DNA of 64,000 bases from Dichotomicrobium sp964540795 (GTDB lineage: Bacteria > Pseudomonadota > Alphaproteobacteria > Rhizobiales > Rhodomicrobiaceae), in assembly GCA_964540795.1 (NCBI GenBank), contig CAZINX010000001.1, positions 385,287 to 449,286 on the forward strand, in the 5' to 3' direction. This document shows positions 1 through 8,939 of the stretch, piece after piece (the stretch's first letter is position 1; every line of letters begins with the position of its first letter). A program made the position numbers and the translations under genes. The notes under the pieces are model-generated. The model ran no database searches. It was not told where the DNA came from and worked only from the letters and a program-made list of their open reading frames with translations.

Positions 1-774
1 CAGCAGGTGATGGCCGATATCAACCGCGAGAGCCGGGACGCTGCGGTCGAGGAACTTATAAACGAGCGGCTGATGCTCCAGGAGGCCAAGCGCCGCAAGG
101 TGAGCGTCAGCGAGTCGGAAGTCGAGCAACGCCTGACCCAGATGGCCAAGGCGAGCAACAAGGACCGCACCGTCGAGGAGTTCCTTTCCGCCTTCGAGGC
201 GCAAGGCGTGGAATCGGCAACAATGCGTGAAAAGATCCGCGCGCAGCTTGCATGGCGCGATACCATCCGCAAGGTTTACGGCTTTCGCATCGCCTCGCTT
301 GTTGGCTCAGGCGGGGATTCGGAAGAAATCGCGGCCGAAAATGCGCGCGAGACTGTATTCGATGTGCGCCGGCTGCGCCTTGCCGCGAGCGGCGGCGAAG
401 GCGCGGTCGCGCGGGCCTATGTGCAGGGCCAGTCCATCCGCAAGCAGTTTTCCTCTTGCAGCGACCTGGATGCCCTTGCCCAACGCGCGGGCGGCGCGCA
501 GTTGGAGCGCCACGCCGAAAAGAAGGCGGGTTTCTTCCCTCGCGACGCCCGACCGCTGTTGCTCCAGGCCAGCGCCGGGCAGATGCTGCCGCCGATCGTC
601 TCGCCGAACGGCGTTGACTTGTATGCCGTGTGCGGTAAGAAGGCTCCTGAAGTAGAGACAACGGACAACGGGTCGTCTCAGTCGCGTGGAGACAGGCGGC
701 AGCAGGAATTCCAGATCTACGCCCGCCGGCACCTGAAAGACCTGCGTCAGGACGCGCTCATCGAGCGGCGCTAG
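1..774 (+). CDS. surA: SurA-type periplasmic chaperone / peptidylprolyl isomerase (5' truncated by window edge)
   Basis: The reading frame is open from the first base, so the N-terminus and signal peptide lie outside the window; 257 residues are visible. The first ~95 residues carry the SurA N-terminal chaperone helices (key stretch INERLMLQEAKRRKVSVS, then SEVEQRL and FLSAFEAQGV). The parvulin-like part that follows is poorly conserved and lacks an obvious rotamase signature. SurA escorts unfolded outer-membrane proteins to BamA. The following pdxA and rsmA on the same strand match the usual surA-pdxA-rsmA order. The family call is firm; isomerase activity is doubtful. Confidence 0.85.
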   Translation, partial: QQVMADINRESRDAAVEELINERLMLQEAKRRKVSVSESEVEQRLTQMAKASNKDRTVEEFLSAFEAQGVESATMREKIRAQLAWRDTIRKVYGFRIASLVGSGGDSEEIAAENARETVFDVRRLRLAASGGEGAVARAYVQGQSIRKQFSSCSDLDALAQRAGGAQLERHAEKKAGFFPRDARPLLLQASAGQMLPPIVSPNGVDLYAVCGKKAPEVETTDNGSSQSRGDRRQQEFQIYARRHLKDLRQDALIERR

Positions 775-825
775 CCTTATCGCCACCCCGGGCGGCGCGT
801 CCCTTTTGAGATCGGTTGTCGAAAG

Positions 826-1878
826 ATGGCTGACGACATGCGCGCCGAGCTTGGCCGGGCGCTCGCCCTCACGATGGGCGACCCTGCGGGAATCGGGCCG
901 GAGATCACCCTGAAAGCCTGGCGGAAGCGGCGTGAAGCGGCTATCCCGCCGTTTGCACTGATCGCCGATCCCGCGGTTATGGCGCGGCGCGCGGACGAGC
1001 TGGCGTGCGACGTGGCAATTATCGAAATCGACGCCCCCGCCAAGGCGGCCGAGACGTTCCTGGATGGCTTGCCGGTCCTGCCGCCGCCCAAGCCGGTCGT
1101 GTCCTTCGAGGCCGGGGAACCCGCCCCGGAAAATGCGCCTAGCATCATTTCCGCGATCGAGTTCGGCGTCGATCTGGTGCTTGCGCGCCAAGTCGCCGCT
1201 CTCGTTACCAACCCCATGTCCAAAGCCGTCGTCGCCGCGGCCGGCTTCGGTTTCCGCGGCCACACGGACCATCTCGGCGCGCTCGCCCAGCGCCACGGCA
1301 TGAACGCCACGCCGGTGATGATGCTCTCGGGCGGCGGCCTGCGCGCCGTGCCGGTGACGGTGCACATGGCGTTGCGCCACGTGCCGGATGCGCTGACCGC
1401 AGAACGCATCATCGAGACGGCGATCATAACCCATCGCGCGCTCATCGAGGACTTCGGCATACCCCGGCCGCGCCTCGCGCTCACCGGCCTCAACCCGCAT
1501 GCCGGCGAGGACGGCATGATGGGCACGGAGGAGCGCGACATCATCGACCCGGCGATTGCCGTCCTTGCCGATCACGGCATCGAGACGCTTGGCCCGTTGC
1601 CTGCCGACACCGCTTTCCACGCCGAGGCGCGTCAGCGTTACGATGCGATCCTTGCGATGTATCACGATCAGGCATTGATCCCGGTGAAGACGCTCGCCTT
1701 CGATGAGGGCGTCAACGTCACGCTCGGCCTGCCCTTCGTGCGCACCTCGCCCGATCACGGCACAGCCTTCGGCATCGCGGGCACCGGCAAGGCCCGCCCG
1801 GACAGCCTGATCGCCGCACTCAAGCTTGCCGCCGACATGGCGGAAAAAAGACACGCCCGCAGAGAGGCGCACGCGTGA
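826..1878 (+). CDS. pdxA: 4-hydroxythreonine-4-phosphate dehydrogenase
   Basis: PdxA oxidises 4-phosphohydroxy-threonine to the unstable amino ketone that PdxJ condenses with deoxyxylulose phosphate to form pyridoxine phosphate (vitamin B6). The 350-residue length is usual for the family. Visible motifs are GDPAGIGPE (18-26), VTNPMSK (127-133), the metal-binding GHTDHLG (145-151) and the late YHDQALIPVK. The gene follows surA by 51 bp and overlaps rsmA by 4 bp (GTGA), so the two are probably translationally coupled. The start is ATG at 826; a second in-frame ATG four codons later is possible. Confidence 0.96.
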   Translation: MADDMRAELGRALALTMGDPAGIGPEITLKAWRKRREAAIPPFALIADPAVMARRADELACDVAIIEIDAPAKAAETFLDGLPVLPPPKPVVSFEAGEPAPENAPSIISAIEFGVDLVLARQVAALVTNPMSKAVVAAAGFGFRGHTDHLGALAQRHGMNATPVMMLSGGGLRAVPVTVHMALRHVPDALTAERIIETAIITHRALIEDFGIPRPRLALTGLNPHAGEDGMMGTEERDIIDPAIAVLADHGIETLGPLPADTAFHAEARQRYDAILAMYHDQALIPVKTLAFDEGVNVTLGLPFVRTSPDHGTAFGIAGTGKARPDSLIAALKLAADMAEKRHARREAHA

Positions 1879-2738
1879 GCACGCCCGACGGGCTGCCGCC
1901 TCTGCGCGAGGTGATTGCCGAGCTTGGTCTGAGCGCCCGCAAGAGCCTCGGGCAAAACTTCATCCTCGATCTGAACCTGACGCGGCGCATCGCCCGCTCG
2001 GCCGCCCCGCTGGAGGGCGTCACCGTGATCGAAATCGGCCCTGGCCCCGGCGGGCTGACCCGTGCGCTGCTCTTGGAAGGCGCGGCGAAGGTTGTCGCCA
2101 TCGAACGCGACGCCCGCTGCCGCCCGGCGCTGGATCGAATTGCGGCGCATTATCCCGGCCGGGTGGAGATCGTGGAAGGCGACGCGCTCAACGTGGATCA
2201 GGCCACGCTCGTGCGCGACGCCCCCGGCCCGGTCAAGGTCGTGGCGAACCTGCCCTATTCTGTGGCCACGCCGCTTCTGGTCGGCTGGCTGTCCGCGGAG
2301 CCGTGGCCGCCCTGGTATGCGCTGTTGTGCCTGATGTTTCAGCGCGAGGTTGCGGACCGGCTCATCGCCGCGCCGGGCAGCAAGGTTTATGGCCGGCTGT
2401 CGGTGCTGGCGCAGTGGCGCTGCAAGGCGCGGATGGCGCTGAGCTTGCCGCCCGCCGCTTTCACGCCGCCGCCCAAGGTTTCCTCCGCCGTGGTGACGCT
2501 GTCACCGCGCGCCATGCCCGAGCCGGCTTGCGGCCTCAAAAGCCTCGCCGCGGTCACGGCCGCCGCATTTGGCCAGCGGCGCAAGATGGTGCGCGCGAGT
2601 CTCGCGCGGCTTGCCGATGATGTCGAGGGACTGCTCGGCGCGGCGGGCATCGCGCCAACGGCGCGCGCGGAGCAACTCAGCGTCGCGGATTTCGCCCGGC
2701 TCGCGGCCGTTTACGAGACGCGCAAAGAAAAGAACTAG
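1875..2738 (+). CDS. rsmA: 16S rRNA (adenine1518/1519-N6)-dimethyltransferase
   Basis: RsmA (KsgA) dimethylates two adjacent adenines in the 3'-terminal hairpin of 16S rRNA during late small-subunit assembly. Of 287 residues, LGQNFILD (25-32), the SAM-binding EIGPGPGGLTRALL (53-66) and the catalytic NLPYSV (125-130) mark the family. It starts with GTG inside the pdxA stop. Its last 4 bp (2735-2738) overlap the end of convergent gmk, leaving no room for a conventional terminator between them. Confidence 0.96.
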   Translation: MSTPDGLPPLREVIAELGLSARKSLGQNFILDLNLTRRIARSAAPLEGVTVIEIGPGPGGLTRALLLEGAAKVVAIERDARCRPALDRIAAHYPGRVEIVEGDALNVDQATLVRDAPGPVKVVANLPYSVATPLLVGWLSAEPWPPWYALLCLMFQREVADRLIAAPGSKVYGRLSVLAQWRCKARMALSLPPAAFTPPPKVSSAVVTLSPRAMPEPACGLKSLAAVTAAAFGQRRKMVRASLARLADDVEGLLGAAGIAPTARAEQLSVADFARLAAVYETRKEKN

Positions 2739-3397
2739 AGCTCGTGCAGCAGCCGCACCACCAGCGCGGGCAGCTGCGTCTGCCGCATACGCCGCAGCCG
2801 CTCGGCCCGCAGGATGGCCCGCAGGTTGGCGAGGCTTTCGTCGAAGTCGTCGTTGACGATCACGTAGCGGTAGTCTTGCCAGGCCTCGATCTCCCGGGGC
2901 GCGCCGGCCAGCCGCTTTTCGATCGCGTCCGGGCTTTCGGTCGCCCGGCCACGCAGCCGGTGGCGCAGGGCGTCCGCCGATGGCGGCAGGATAAACACGC
3001 AGACAACGTCATCCGGCGCGGATTTACGCAGTTGCGCCCCGCCCTGCCAATCGATGTCAAAAAGCACGTCGCAGCCGGCCTCCAGGCTCCGCTCCACCGG
3101 GCCTTTCGGCGTGCCGTAAAGATTGCCGAAGACATTGGCCCACTCAAGAAGCTCGCCGCGGTCGCGCATCGCGGTAAATTCTTCCGGCGCGACGAACCAG
3201 TAATCGACGCCGTCCGTCTCGGTCGGGCGGCGCGGGCGCGTTGTCAGGGAGATGGAGGGCGCTATGCCGGTTTCGGCCTCCAACAGCCTACGCGCGAGCG
3301 AGGTTTTGCCGGCCCCGGACGGCGAGGACAGCACAAGCATCAAGCCCTTGCGCGAGGGCGTCTGCTGGGCCGGATCGGTTTCACCTTGCTCGTGCAT
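2735..3397 (-). CDS. gmk: Guanylate kinase
   Basis: Gmk phosphorylates GMP to GDP in purine salvage and synthesis. The P-loop SSPSGAGKTSL lies near residues 24-34 and is followed by the GMP-binding region (TTRPRRPTETDGVDYWF) and a FDIDWQGG stretch. I place the start at ATG 3397 (220 aa); an in-frame TTG at 3412 would add five residues, and neither has a strong ribosome-binding site. It is the last gene of the leftward fabD-fabG-acpP-fabF-mltG-gmk run. Confidence 0.95.
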   Translation of the reverse strand: MHEQGETDPAQQTPSRKGLMLVLSSPSGAGKTSLARRLLEAETGIAPSISLTTRPRRPTETDGVDYWFVAPEEFTAMRDRGELLEWANVFGNLYGTPKGPVERSLEAGCDVLFDIDWQGGAQLRKSAPDDVVCVFILPPSADALRHRLRGRATESPDAIEKRLAGAPREIEAWQDYRYVIVNDDFDESLANLRAILRAERLRRMRQTQLPALVVRLLHEL

Positions 3398-3468
3398 CGG
3401 CGCTGTGCTCAAGCGTTAGGGTTGCATCCCGGATGCATACGCGAACTGCGCCCCGATCACAAGCGGCC

Positions 3469-4746
3469 TCAACGCGGCGCGCGTACTGGCAACGGCACCG
3501 GCAACTGGGCCGCTGGCGCCGGCAAGCGGTCTTCGGCTGTTGCCGCTACCGCGCCGGAGCTTGCGGCTTCGCGCTCGGCGGCTTCCCGCTCGGCCCGCAT
3601 CCGCGCTTCGATCTTGCGCCACTGCGCGACGTTGCGATTGTGGCCGTCCAGGGTCTTGGCAAAGGCGTGCCCGCCCGTGCCGTCCGCCACGAAATACAGC
3701 GCATCGGTCTGCGCCGGGCGCAGAACCGCCTCGATGGCCGCGCGGCCCGGATTGGCGATCGGCGTTGGCGGGAGGCCCCGGATGACATAAGTATTGTAGG
3801 GCGTTTCCTTGAGGATTTCGCTGCGATAGATCGGGCGGCCCAGCGAAGCGCGCCCACCGACCAGTCCATAGATGATGGTCGGGTCCGACTGCAGCCGCAT
3901 CCCCTTGCGCAGCCGGTTGATGAACACCCCGGCCACCTTCGAGCGTTCATCCGCCAGCCCCGTCTCCTTTTCCACGATCGAGGCGAGGATCAGCGCCTCT
4001 TCCTTGCTCTGGATCGGCAGGTCGGGGTCGCGTGTGGGCCAGACCTTTTCCAGAAACTCGTCCTGCGCCGCGCGCATCCGCGCGATGATGTCGCTGCGCT
4101 GCGTGTTGCGGGCAAAGCGGTAAGTGTCAGGCATCAGCGAGCCTTCCGGCGGGATTTCGTCGATCTCTCCGGTCAGTTCTTCGGTGGCGCGCAGCTGTTC
4201 GACCGTCTGCAGGCTGGTCCAGCCTTCAGGGATCGTGACCTTGTAGAGGATGGCGTCGCCCTCGATCAGCGTGTCCAGAACCGAACGCATGGTGGCGCCG
4301 CTCTCTACCGCGTAGTCGCCCGCCTTCAGCTTGGCCTGCGCGCCGAAGTAGAGCACGGCGGCCATGAAGATGCGCCGGTCCTGAATGATGCCCTCGCGTT
4401 CCAGCCGGCTGGCGATCGCGTTCACGCCCTCTCCGCTCGGGATCGTGACGACCGTGTCATGCGCCAGGGGACCGGGGCTGTCGAACTGCATTTTCGCGTA
4501 ATAGAACGCGCCGACGAAGCCGAGCATTCCGACAAACAGAGCCGTGAAGACCGCGTTCAACAGCGCGAAGAGCGGGCGCTGGCGCTGGCGCTTGGGCTTG
4601 CGGCCCCTGGGCGCTTCCGGCGGCTGGTCCGGTTCCAGCGCCTCCGACGGGCTGCGCGGCAGAACGCTGAAATCGTTGCGGCTGCCGACATAGCTGTCCG
4701 AGACAAAGCGCTCGTCGCTGTCCCAATCGTTGGAGCCGGTTGGCAT
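3469..4746 (-). CDS. mltG: Endolytic murein transglycosylase MltG (YceG family)
   Basis: MltG cleaves nascent glycan strands at the inner membrane and is thought to set strand length. The 425-residue protein has an acidic/proline N-terminal cytoplasmic tail, a basic stretch (PRGRKPKRQRQR, 46-57), one membrane segment (about 58-84) and a YceG domain. The signature SIVEKETG near 256-263 holds the catalytic glutamate, followed by VFINRLRKGMRLQSDPT. It lies 72 bp upstream of gmk. The C-terminus after about 385 is an Ala/Glu-rich, probably disordered tail. Confidence 0.95.
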   Translation of the reverse strand: MPTGSNDWDSDERFVSDSYVGSRNDFSVLPRSPSEALEPDQPPEAPRGRKPKRQRQRPLFALLNAVFTALFVGMLGFVGAFYYAKMQFDSPGPLAHDTVVTIPSGEGVNAIASRLEREGIIQDRRIFMAAVLYFGAQAKLKAGDYAVESGATMRSVLDTLIEGDAILYKVTIPEGWTSLQTVEQLRATEELTGEIDEIPPEGSLMPDTYRFARNTQRSDIIARMRAAQDEFLEKVWPTRDPDLPIQSKEEALILASIVEKETGLADERSKVAGVFINRLRKGMRLQSDPTIIYGLVGGRASLGRPIYRSEILKETPYNTYVIRGLPPTPIANPGRAAIEAVLRPAQTDALYFVADGTGGHAFAKTLDGHNRNVAQWRKIEARMRAEREAAEREAASSGAVAATAEDRLPAPAAQLPVPLPVRAPR

Positions 4747-4857
4747 CGTGACGAAAACCCTTGCGTTGCAGCGATCTGTTGCAAATCGCCGACAAACTTG
4801 CGTTCAATTATGGCAAGAGGGCGGTCGCCCCGTCCGGCGTGCGACGCGTAGATTGGC

Positions 4858-6144
4858 TCAGTTTACGCGGCGGATAATCAGCGAAGCGTTGGTGCCGCCG
4901 AAACCGAACGAGTTGCTCAGCACCGCATCCACGCGCGCCGGCTTCGCCTCATGCGGCGTCAGATCAATGAGCGTTTCGATCGACGGATTGTCCAGATTGA
5001 GCGTTGGCGGGATCACCTCGTCCCGCAGCACCAGCGTCGCGAAGATCGCCTCGGCCGCGCCCGCCGCGCCCAGCAGGTGCCCCACCGCGGACTTCGTCGA
5101 GGACATGATGAGGCCATTGGCAGACTCGCCGAACAGGCGCTCCACCGCGCCCACTTCGATTTCATCGCCCATCGGCGTGGAGGTGCCATGCGCGTTGATG
5201 TAGCCGATCTCGGCCGGCGACATGCCCGCGTTTCTGAGGGCGGCCTCCATGCAGCGATAGGCGCCGTCGCCGTTCTCCGCCGGCGCGGTGATGTGATAGG
5301 CGTCACCGGACAGGCCGTAGCCGACGATCTCGCCATAGATCGGCGCGCCGCGGGCCTTGGCGTGTTCATAGGCTTCCAGCACCACGATGCCCGCGCCCTC
5401 GCCCATCACGAAACCGTCGCGGTCGCGGTCGAACGGACGCGAGGCGCGCTGCGGCTCGTCGTTGAAGTTGGTGGAAAGCGCCCGGGCCGCCGAGAACCCG
5501 GCAACCGAGAGCCGGCACAGCGGCGACTCCGTGCCGCCGGCGACCATCACATCCGCATCGCCGAGCGCCACCAGACGGTAGGCGTCGCCGATTGCGTGGG
5601 TGCCCGTCGAGCACGCCGTGACGACCGCGTGATTCGGCCCCTTGAAGCCGTAGCGGATCGAGACATAGCCGCCGGCCAGATTGATGAGACGACCGGGGAT
5701 GAAGAACGGGCTGATGCGCCGCGGCCCCTTCTCCGCCATCAGCAGCGACGCCTGCTCGATCCCCTGCAGCCCGCCGATGCCGGACCCGATCAGGACGCCC
5801 GTGCGCACCTGCTCTTCGTAGCTGTCAGGCTTCCAGCCAGCGTCCCGAAGAGCCTGTTCGGTCGCCGCCATCGCATAGACGATGAAGTCATCAACCTTGC
5901 GCTGTTCCTTCGGCTCCATCCAGTCGTCTGGATTGTACTCCCCTTCCCCGCTTCCCTTGGGGATAAAGCAGGCGACCTTGCAGGGCAGATCGTCGGTGGG
6001 GAATTCGTCGATGCGCTTCGCGCCGCTTTCGCCCGCGACGATCCGGCGCCAGGACGCGTCGACGCCGCAGCCGAGCGGCGAGACAAGACCCATTCCGGTG
6101 ATGACGACACGGCGGAAGGGAACGGATGGAGGAGTGTGGGCCAT
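4858..6144 (-). CDS. fabF: Beta-ketoacyl-ACP synthase II
   Basis: FabF condenses malonyl-ACP with acyl-ACP in the elongation cycle of fatty-acid synthesis. The 428-residue length fits type II. The Cys-His-His triad is visible as VTACSTG (Cys178), NAHGTST (His319) and KSAVGHLLGAAG (His356). A loop around residues 60-80 (IPKGSGEGEYNPDDW) is a little longer than in enteric FabF. It follows acpP by 112 bp on the same strand. Confidence 0.97.
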   Translation of the reverse strand: MAHTPPSVPFRRVVITGMGLVSPLGCGVDASWRRIVAGESGAKRIDEFPTDDLPCKVACFIPKGSGEGEYNPDDWMEPKEQRKVDDFIVYAMAATEQALRDAGWKPDSYEEQVRTGVLIGSGIGGLQGIEQASLLMAEKGPRRISPFFIPGRLINLAGGYVSIRYGFKGPNHAVVTACSTGTHAIGDAYRLVALGDADVMVAGGTESPLCRLSVAGFSAARALSTNFNDEPQRASRPFDRDRDGFVMGEGAGIVVLEAYEHAKARGAPIYGEIVGYGLSGDAYHITAPAENGDGAYRCMEAALRNAGMSPAEIGYINAHGTSTPMGDEIEVGAVERLFGESANGLIMSSTKSAVGHLLGAAGAAEAIFATLVLRDEVIPPTLNLDNPSIETLIDLTPHEAKPARVDAVLSNSFGFGGTNASLIIRRVN

Positions 6145-6256
6145 GAATGACTCACTGCCTATTGTGAAAGGAACATCCGCCCCGCGGGCCGGCGAAGGTC
6201 GCCTGAACGGCTAGAGGGGCTTGACTGGCCGCCGGGCATTCCCGGCGAGATGATGT

Positions 6257-6496
6257 TCACGAACCGGCGTTCTCTTCCAGGAACTTGACAGCATCCCCGA
6301 CCGTCTGAATGGTCTCTGCGGCGTCGTCAGGAATTTCGCAGTTGAACTCTTCCTCGAACGCCATAACCAGTTCGACCGTATCCAGGCTGTCCGCCCCCAG
6401 ATCGTCGATAAAGCTTGCATTGGGCTGCACCTTTTCGGCTTCAACGCCAAGATGCTCCACGACGATCTTTGTCACGCGTTCGGAGATATCGCTCAT
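6257..6496 (-). CDS. acpP: Acyl carrier protein
   Basis: This small acidic protein (79 aa) carries growing acyl chains on a 4'-phosphopantetheine attached to Ser37 in the DDLGADSLDTVEL signature. The sequence matches the alphaproteobacterial AcpP family closely. A good ribosome-binding site (GAGG five bases before ATG) precedes it. The 277 bp between fabG and acpP suggests its own promoter, consistent with the very high expression known for acpP. Confidence 0.98.
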   Translation of the reverse strand: MSDISERVTKIVVEHLGVEAEKVQPNASFIDDLGADSLDTVELVMAFEEEFNCEIPDDAAETIQTVGDAVKFLEENAGS

Positions 6497-6773
6497 TTTC
6501 GCCTCGCTGTGATGAGAATGTACTCAACCATAAGCCATAGTAGGGATTTAGACTTGGGCTGGGCCAGCGCGCAACCCTTTGTGCAGTTGGGGTCCGCCGA
6601 AGGGCGGATGGCGGCTGCGCACGGATTCCCGGTTGCGTGTCGCCTGCGCGAAAGCAGAGGTTGTTAACACGTTTCCAAATTCCTGACCAGCCGTCCCATG
6701 CCCGGCACGCGCGTTCGCGGCCGCGCCGCGGCAAGGGCCGTTCCAGTGTGAAAAAGCAGCGGCTGTCATCGGC

Positions 6774-7511
6774 TCAGGACATCGCCATGCCGCCATTGAC
6801 GTGCAGGGTTTCCCCGGTCACATAGGCAGCCTCGTCGCTGGCCAGATAGATCGCGGCCGCGGCGATGTCGGCGGGCTTGCCGAACGTGCCGGACGGAATC
6901 GCGGCGGCGATGGTCTGGACCTGCTTCTCGTTCAATTCGCCGGTCATGGCGGTTTCGATGAAGCCCGGCGCGATGCAATTGGCGGTGATGCCGCGCGGGG
7001 CGACCTCGCGAGCGAGCGACTTCGTCATGCCGACCATGCCCGCCTTGGACGCGGCATAGTTGCCCTGCCCCGGATTGCCGATGACGCCGGAGATCGAGGC
7101 AATGTTGATGATGCGCCCGAACCGGCGCTTCATCATGCCCTTCAGCGCCCCGCGGCAGATCAGGAAGGTCGCGGTCAGGTTGACCTGAATGACCTGGTCC
7201 CACTCCTCGTCCTTCATCCGCATGAAGAGGTTGTCGCGCGTGATGCCCGCGTTGTTCACCACGATGTCGAGCCCGCCAAGCGCCGTTTCAGCCTGACCAG
7301 GCAGCGCGCTGACGGCGTCGCGGTCTGAAAGATCGCATGGCAGGGTCGCAACCCGCTCGCCAAGCTGCGCGGCCAGCTCATCCAGCCGCTCCTTGCGCGT
7401 GCCGGACAGCGCCACATGCGCGCCCTGGCGGTGCAGCGCCGTGGCCAGTTCCGCGCCGATGCCGCCGGTTGCGCCGGTGACCAGCGCGCAGCGTCCCGTC
7501 AAGTCGAACAT
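6774..7511 (-). CDS. fabG: 3-oxoacyl-ACP reductase
   Basis: FabG is the NADPH-dependent reductase of the fatty-acid elongation cycle. The 245-residue short-chain dehydrogenase shows the cofactor motif TGATGGIGA (12-20), NNAG (86-89) and the active-site Ser139, Tyr152 and Lys156 (IASISG, NYAASKAG). It lies between fabD (49 bp upstream) and acpP, which separates it from generic SDRs. Confidence 0.96.
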   Translation of the reverse strand: MFDLTGRCALVTGATGGIGAELATALHRQGAHVALSGTRKERLDELAAQLGERVATLPCDLSDRDAVSALPGQAETALGGLDIVVNNAGITRDNLFMRMKDEEWDQVIQVNLTATFLICRGALKGMMKRRFGRIINIASISGVIGNPGQGNYAASKAGMVGMTKSLAREVAPRGITANCIAPGFIETAMTGELNEKQVQTIAAAIPSGTFGKPADIAAAAIYLASDEAAYVTGETLHVNGGMAMS

Positions 7512-7560
7512 GTAAGAGCCTCACCCTGCCCTGTTATCGCGGATCGCCCCGGTTCTTCGC

Positions 7561-8517
7561 TCAACCCTGCGCGCCGAGCGCCTCGCCCGCCGCGGCGATG
7601 TCCTCGGCCGTACCGATCGATTTGGTATCGAGATCGCGCGAGATGCGCCGCGCCAGCCCGCTCAGCACCTTGCCCGCGCCGATTTCATAAAGACGGGTAA
7701 TGCCTTCGCCCGCCATGAACTCGATCGTCTCACGCCAGCGGACCGTGCCGGTGACCTGCTCGACGAGGCGCTGGCGCAGTTCGTCCGGCTCGGTGACCGG
7801 CCGGGCCAGCACATTCACGACCACAGGCACACTGGGGGCCTTGAACGTCACCTCGCCAAGCGCCTCGGCCATCCGGTCAGCCGCCGGCTGCATCAGCTCG
7901 CAATGGAATGGAGCGCTGACGGGCAGCAGAACGCTGCGCCGCGCGCCGCGCTCGCGCGCAAGCTCTACGGCGCGGTCGACGGCTGCCTTCGACCCGCTGA
8001 TGACCACCTGTCCCGGCGCATTGTCGTTGGCAACCTGGCAGACATCGTTATCTGCGGCCTTGCGCGCAACGTCATGCACCGTATCGAGGTCGAGGCCCAT
8101 AAGCGCGGCCATCGCGCCCTCGCCTACTGGAACAGCCTGCTGCATCGCCTGCCCGCGCGTGCGCAGCAGCCGCGCCGCATCGGCGATGCGCAAGCTTCCG
8201 GCGGCGGCCAGCGCGGAATACTCGCCGAGCGAATGGCCAGCAACATAGCGCGCCCGGTCGGCCAGCGAAAATTCGTGCTCATCCTCCAGCACGCGCATCA
8301 CCGCCATCGAGACGGCCATCAGCGCGGGCTGCGCGTTCTCGGTCAGCGTCAGCTCGTCCTCCGGCCCCTCGCGCATCAGCCGCGACAGATCCTGGCCGAG
8401 CACTTCGTCCACTTCGTCGAAAACCGCGCGCGCGGCCGCGAAGTTGCGGGCGAGGTCAACGCCCATGCCGACATGCTGGCTGCCCTGGCCGGGAAATGTG
8501 AAAGCCGCCTGCGTCAT
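7561..8517 (-). CDS. fabD: Malonyl-CoA:ACP transacylase
   Basis: FabD loads malonyl groups from CoA onto ACP. The 318-residue protein has FPGQGSQ at the start, the nucleophile elbow GHSLGEYSAL (Ser96) and the catalytic histidine in APFHCELM. It is the first gene of the leftward fatty-acid block and faces rpsF across a 422-bp intergenic region. A GAAGAG stretch directly before the ATG is the only ribosome-binding candidate. Confidence 0.97.
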   Translation of the reverse strand: MTQAAFTFPGQGSQHVGMGVDLARNFAAARAVFDEVDEVLGQDLSRLMREGPEDELTLTENAQPALMAVSMAVMRVLEDEHEFSLADRARYVAGHSLGEYSALAAAGSLRIADAARLLRTRGQAMQQAVPVGEGAMAALMGLDLDTVHDVARKAADNDVCQVANDNAPGQVVISGSKAAVDRAVELARERGARRSVLLPVSAPFHCELMQPAADRMAEALGEVTFKAPSVPVVVNVLARPVTEPDELRQRLVEQVTGTVRWRETIEFMAGEGITRLYEIGAGKVLSGLARRISRDLDTKSIGTAEDIAAAGEALGAQG

Positions 8518-8939
8518 CTCTTCAAATCGCGCTGGGATCGGGGGTCAGGCTCGTTGGTCTTATGCTTGGTTGCGGCACGGCGCGGGACCGTCCGCGTGCA
8601 ACGGCGTCCAGCGATGCAGCCTCCCTGACTGCATGTGTTAACCCAATCGATGTGCGCTCAAAGACACTGTTTGCAACCGGGTTGTCAAGACCGGCGCTGC
8701 ACGCGATCTCCCGCACCCGCCTTCATGCGCCGGGTTTTTATGGCGGATTTTTGTTGCATGAGCGCGGCCTGGCGCACTAAACAAGGCGAAAGTTCCGGCT
8801 GAAGGCTGAACGGTCGCCCTCGGGCGCGCCGGTGTCTTCGCTCTTTTGACGGTCTTTCTTTGAGCCTTTCCGCACATCAGCACCGGGCTCGAAAGAGGCT
8901 TTGCGCCGGAACGGCAATAGTCAGGAAAGGCGATGGATC
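8518..8939. other. Divergent intergenic region between fabD and rpsF
   Basis: This 422-bp stretch has no convincing gene; the short open frames crossing it show no recognisable protein. It should contain the promoters of both flanking operons. A candidate rightward promoter is listed separately. An inverted CGCC/GGCG with loop CTCG lies about 115 bp before rpsF, and a TTGACA hexamer on the minus strand (8683-8688) lacks a good -10. Confidence 0.5.
8754..8782 (+). promoter_or_regulatory. Candidate promoter of rpsF-rpsR-DUF2232-rplI
   Basis: TTGCAT (8754-8759), a 17-bp spacer and CTAAAC (8777-8782) form a plausible housekeeping promoter about 160 bp before rpsF. This implies a leader of about 150 nt, long enough for ribosomal-protein autoregulation, although I see no recognisable S6:S18 leader motif. 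Prediction by eye only. Confidence 0.35.

Noticed and set aside
307..1872. Long leftward open frame (521 codons) opposite surA/pdxA
   Set aside because: It lies antisense to well-identified genes, has Arg/His/Asp/Gly-rich composition typical of GC-rich shadow frames and no recognisable domain.
3241..4851. Long rightward open frame (536 codons) opposite gmk and mltG
   Set aside because: Antisense shadow of conserved genes in high-GC DNA; no family similarity.
6593..6608. TCCGCC/GGCGGA hairpin in the fabG-acpP gap as a terminator
   Set aside because: Only six base pairs, no T-run on either side, and about 165 bp after the fabG stop.
8683..8688. TTGACA on the minus strand as a fabD promoter
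   Set aside because: The hexamer is perfect but the sequence 17 bp downstream is GTCTTT, too far from a -10 consensus.
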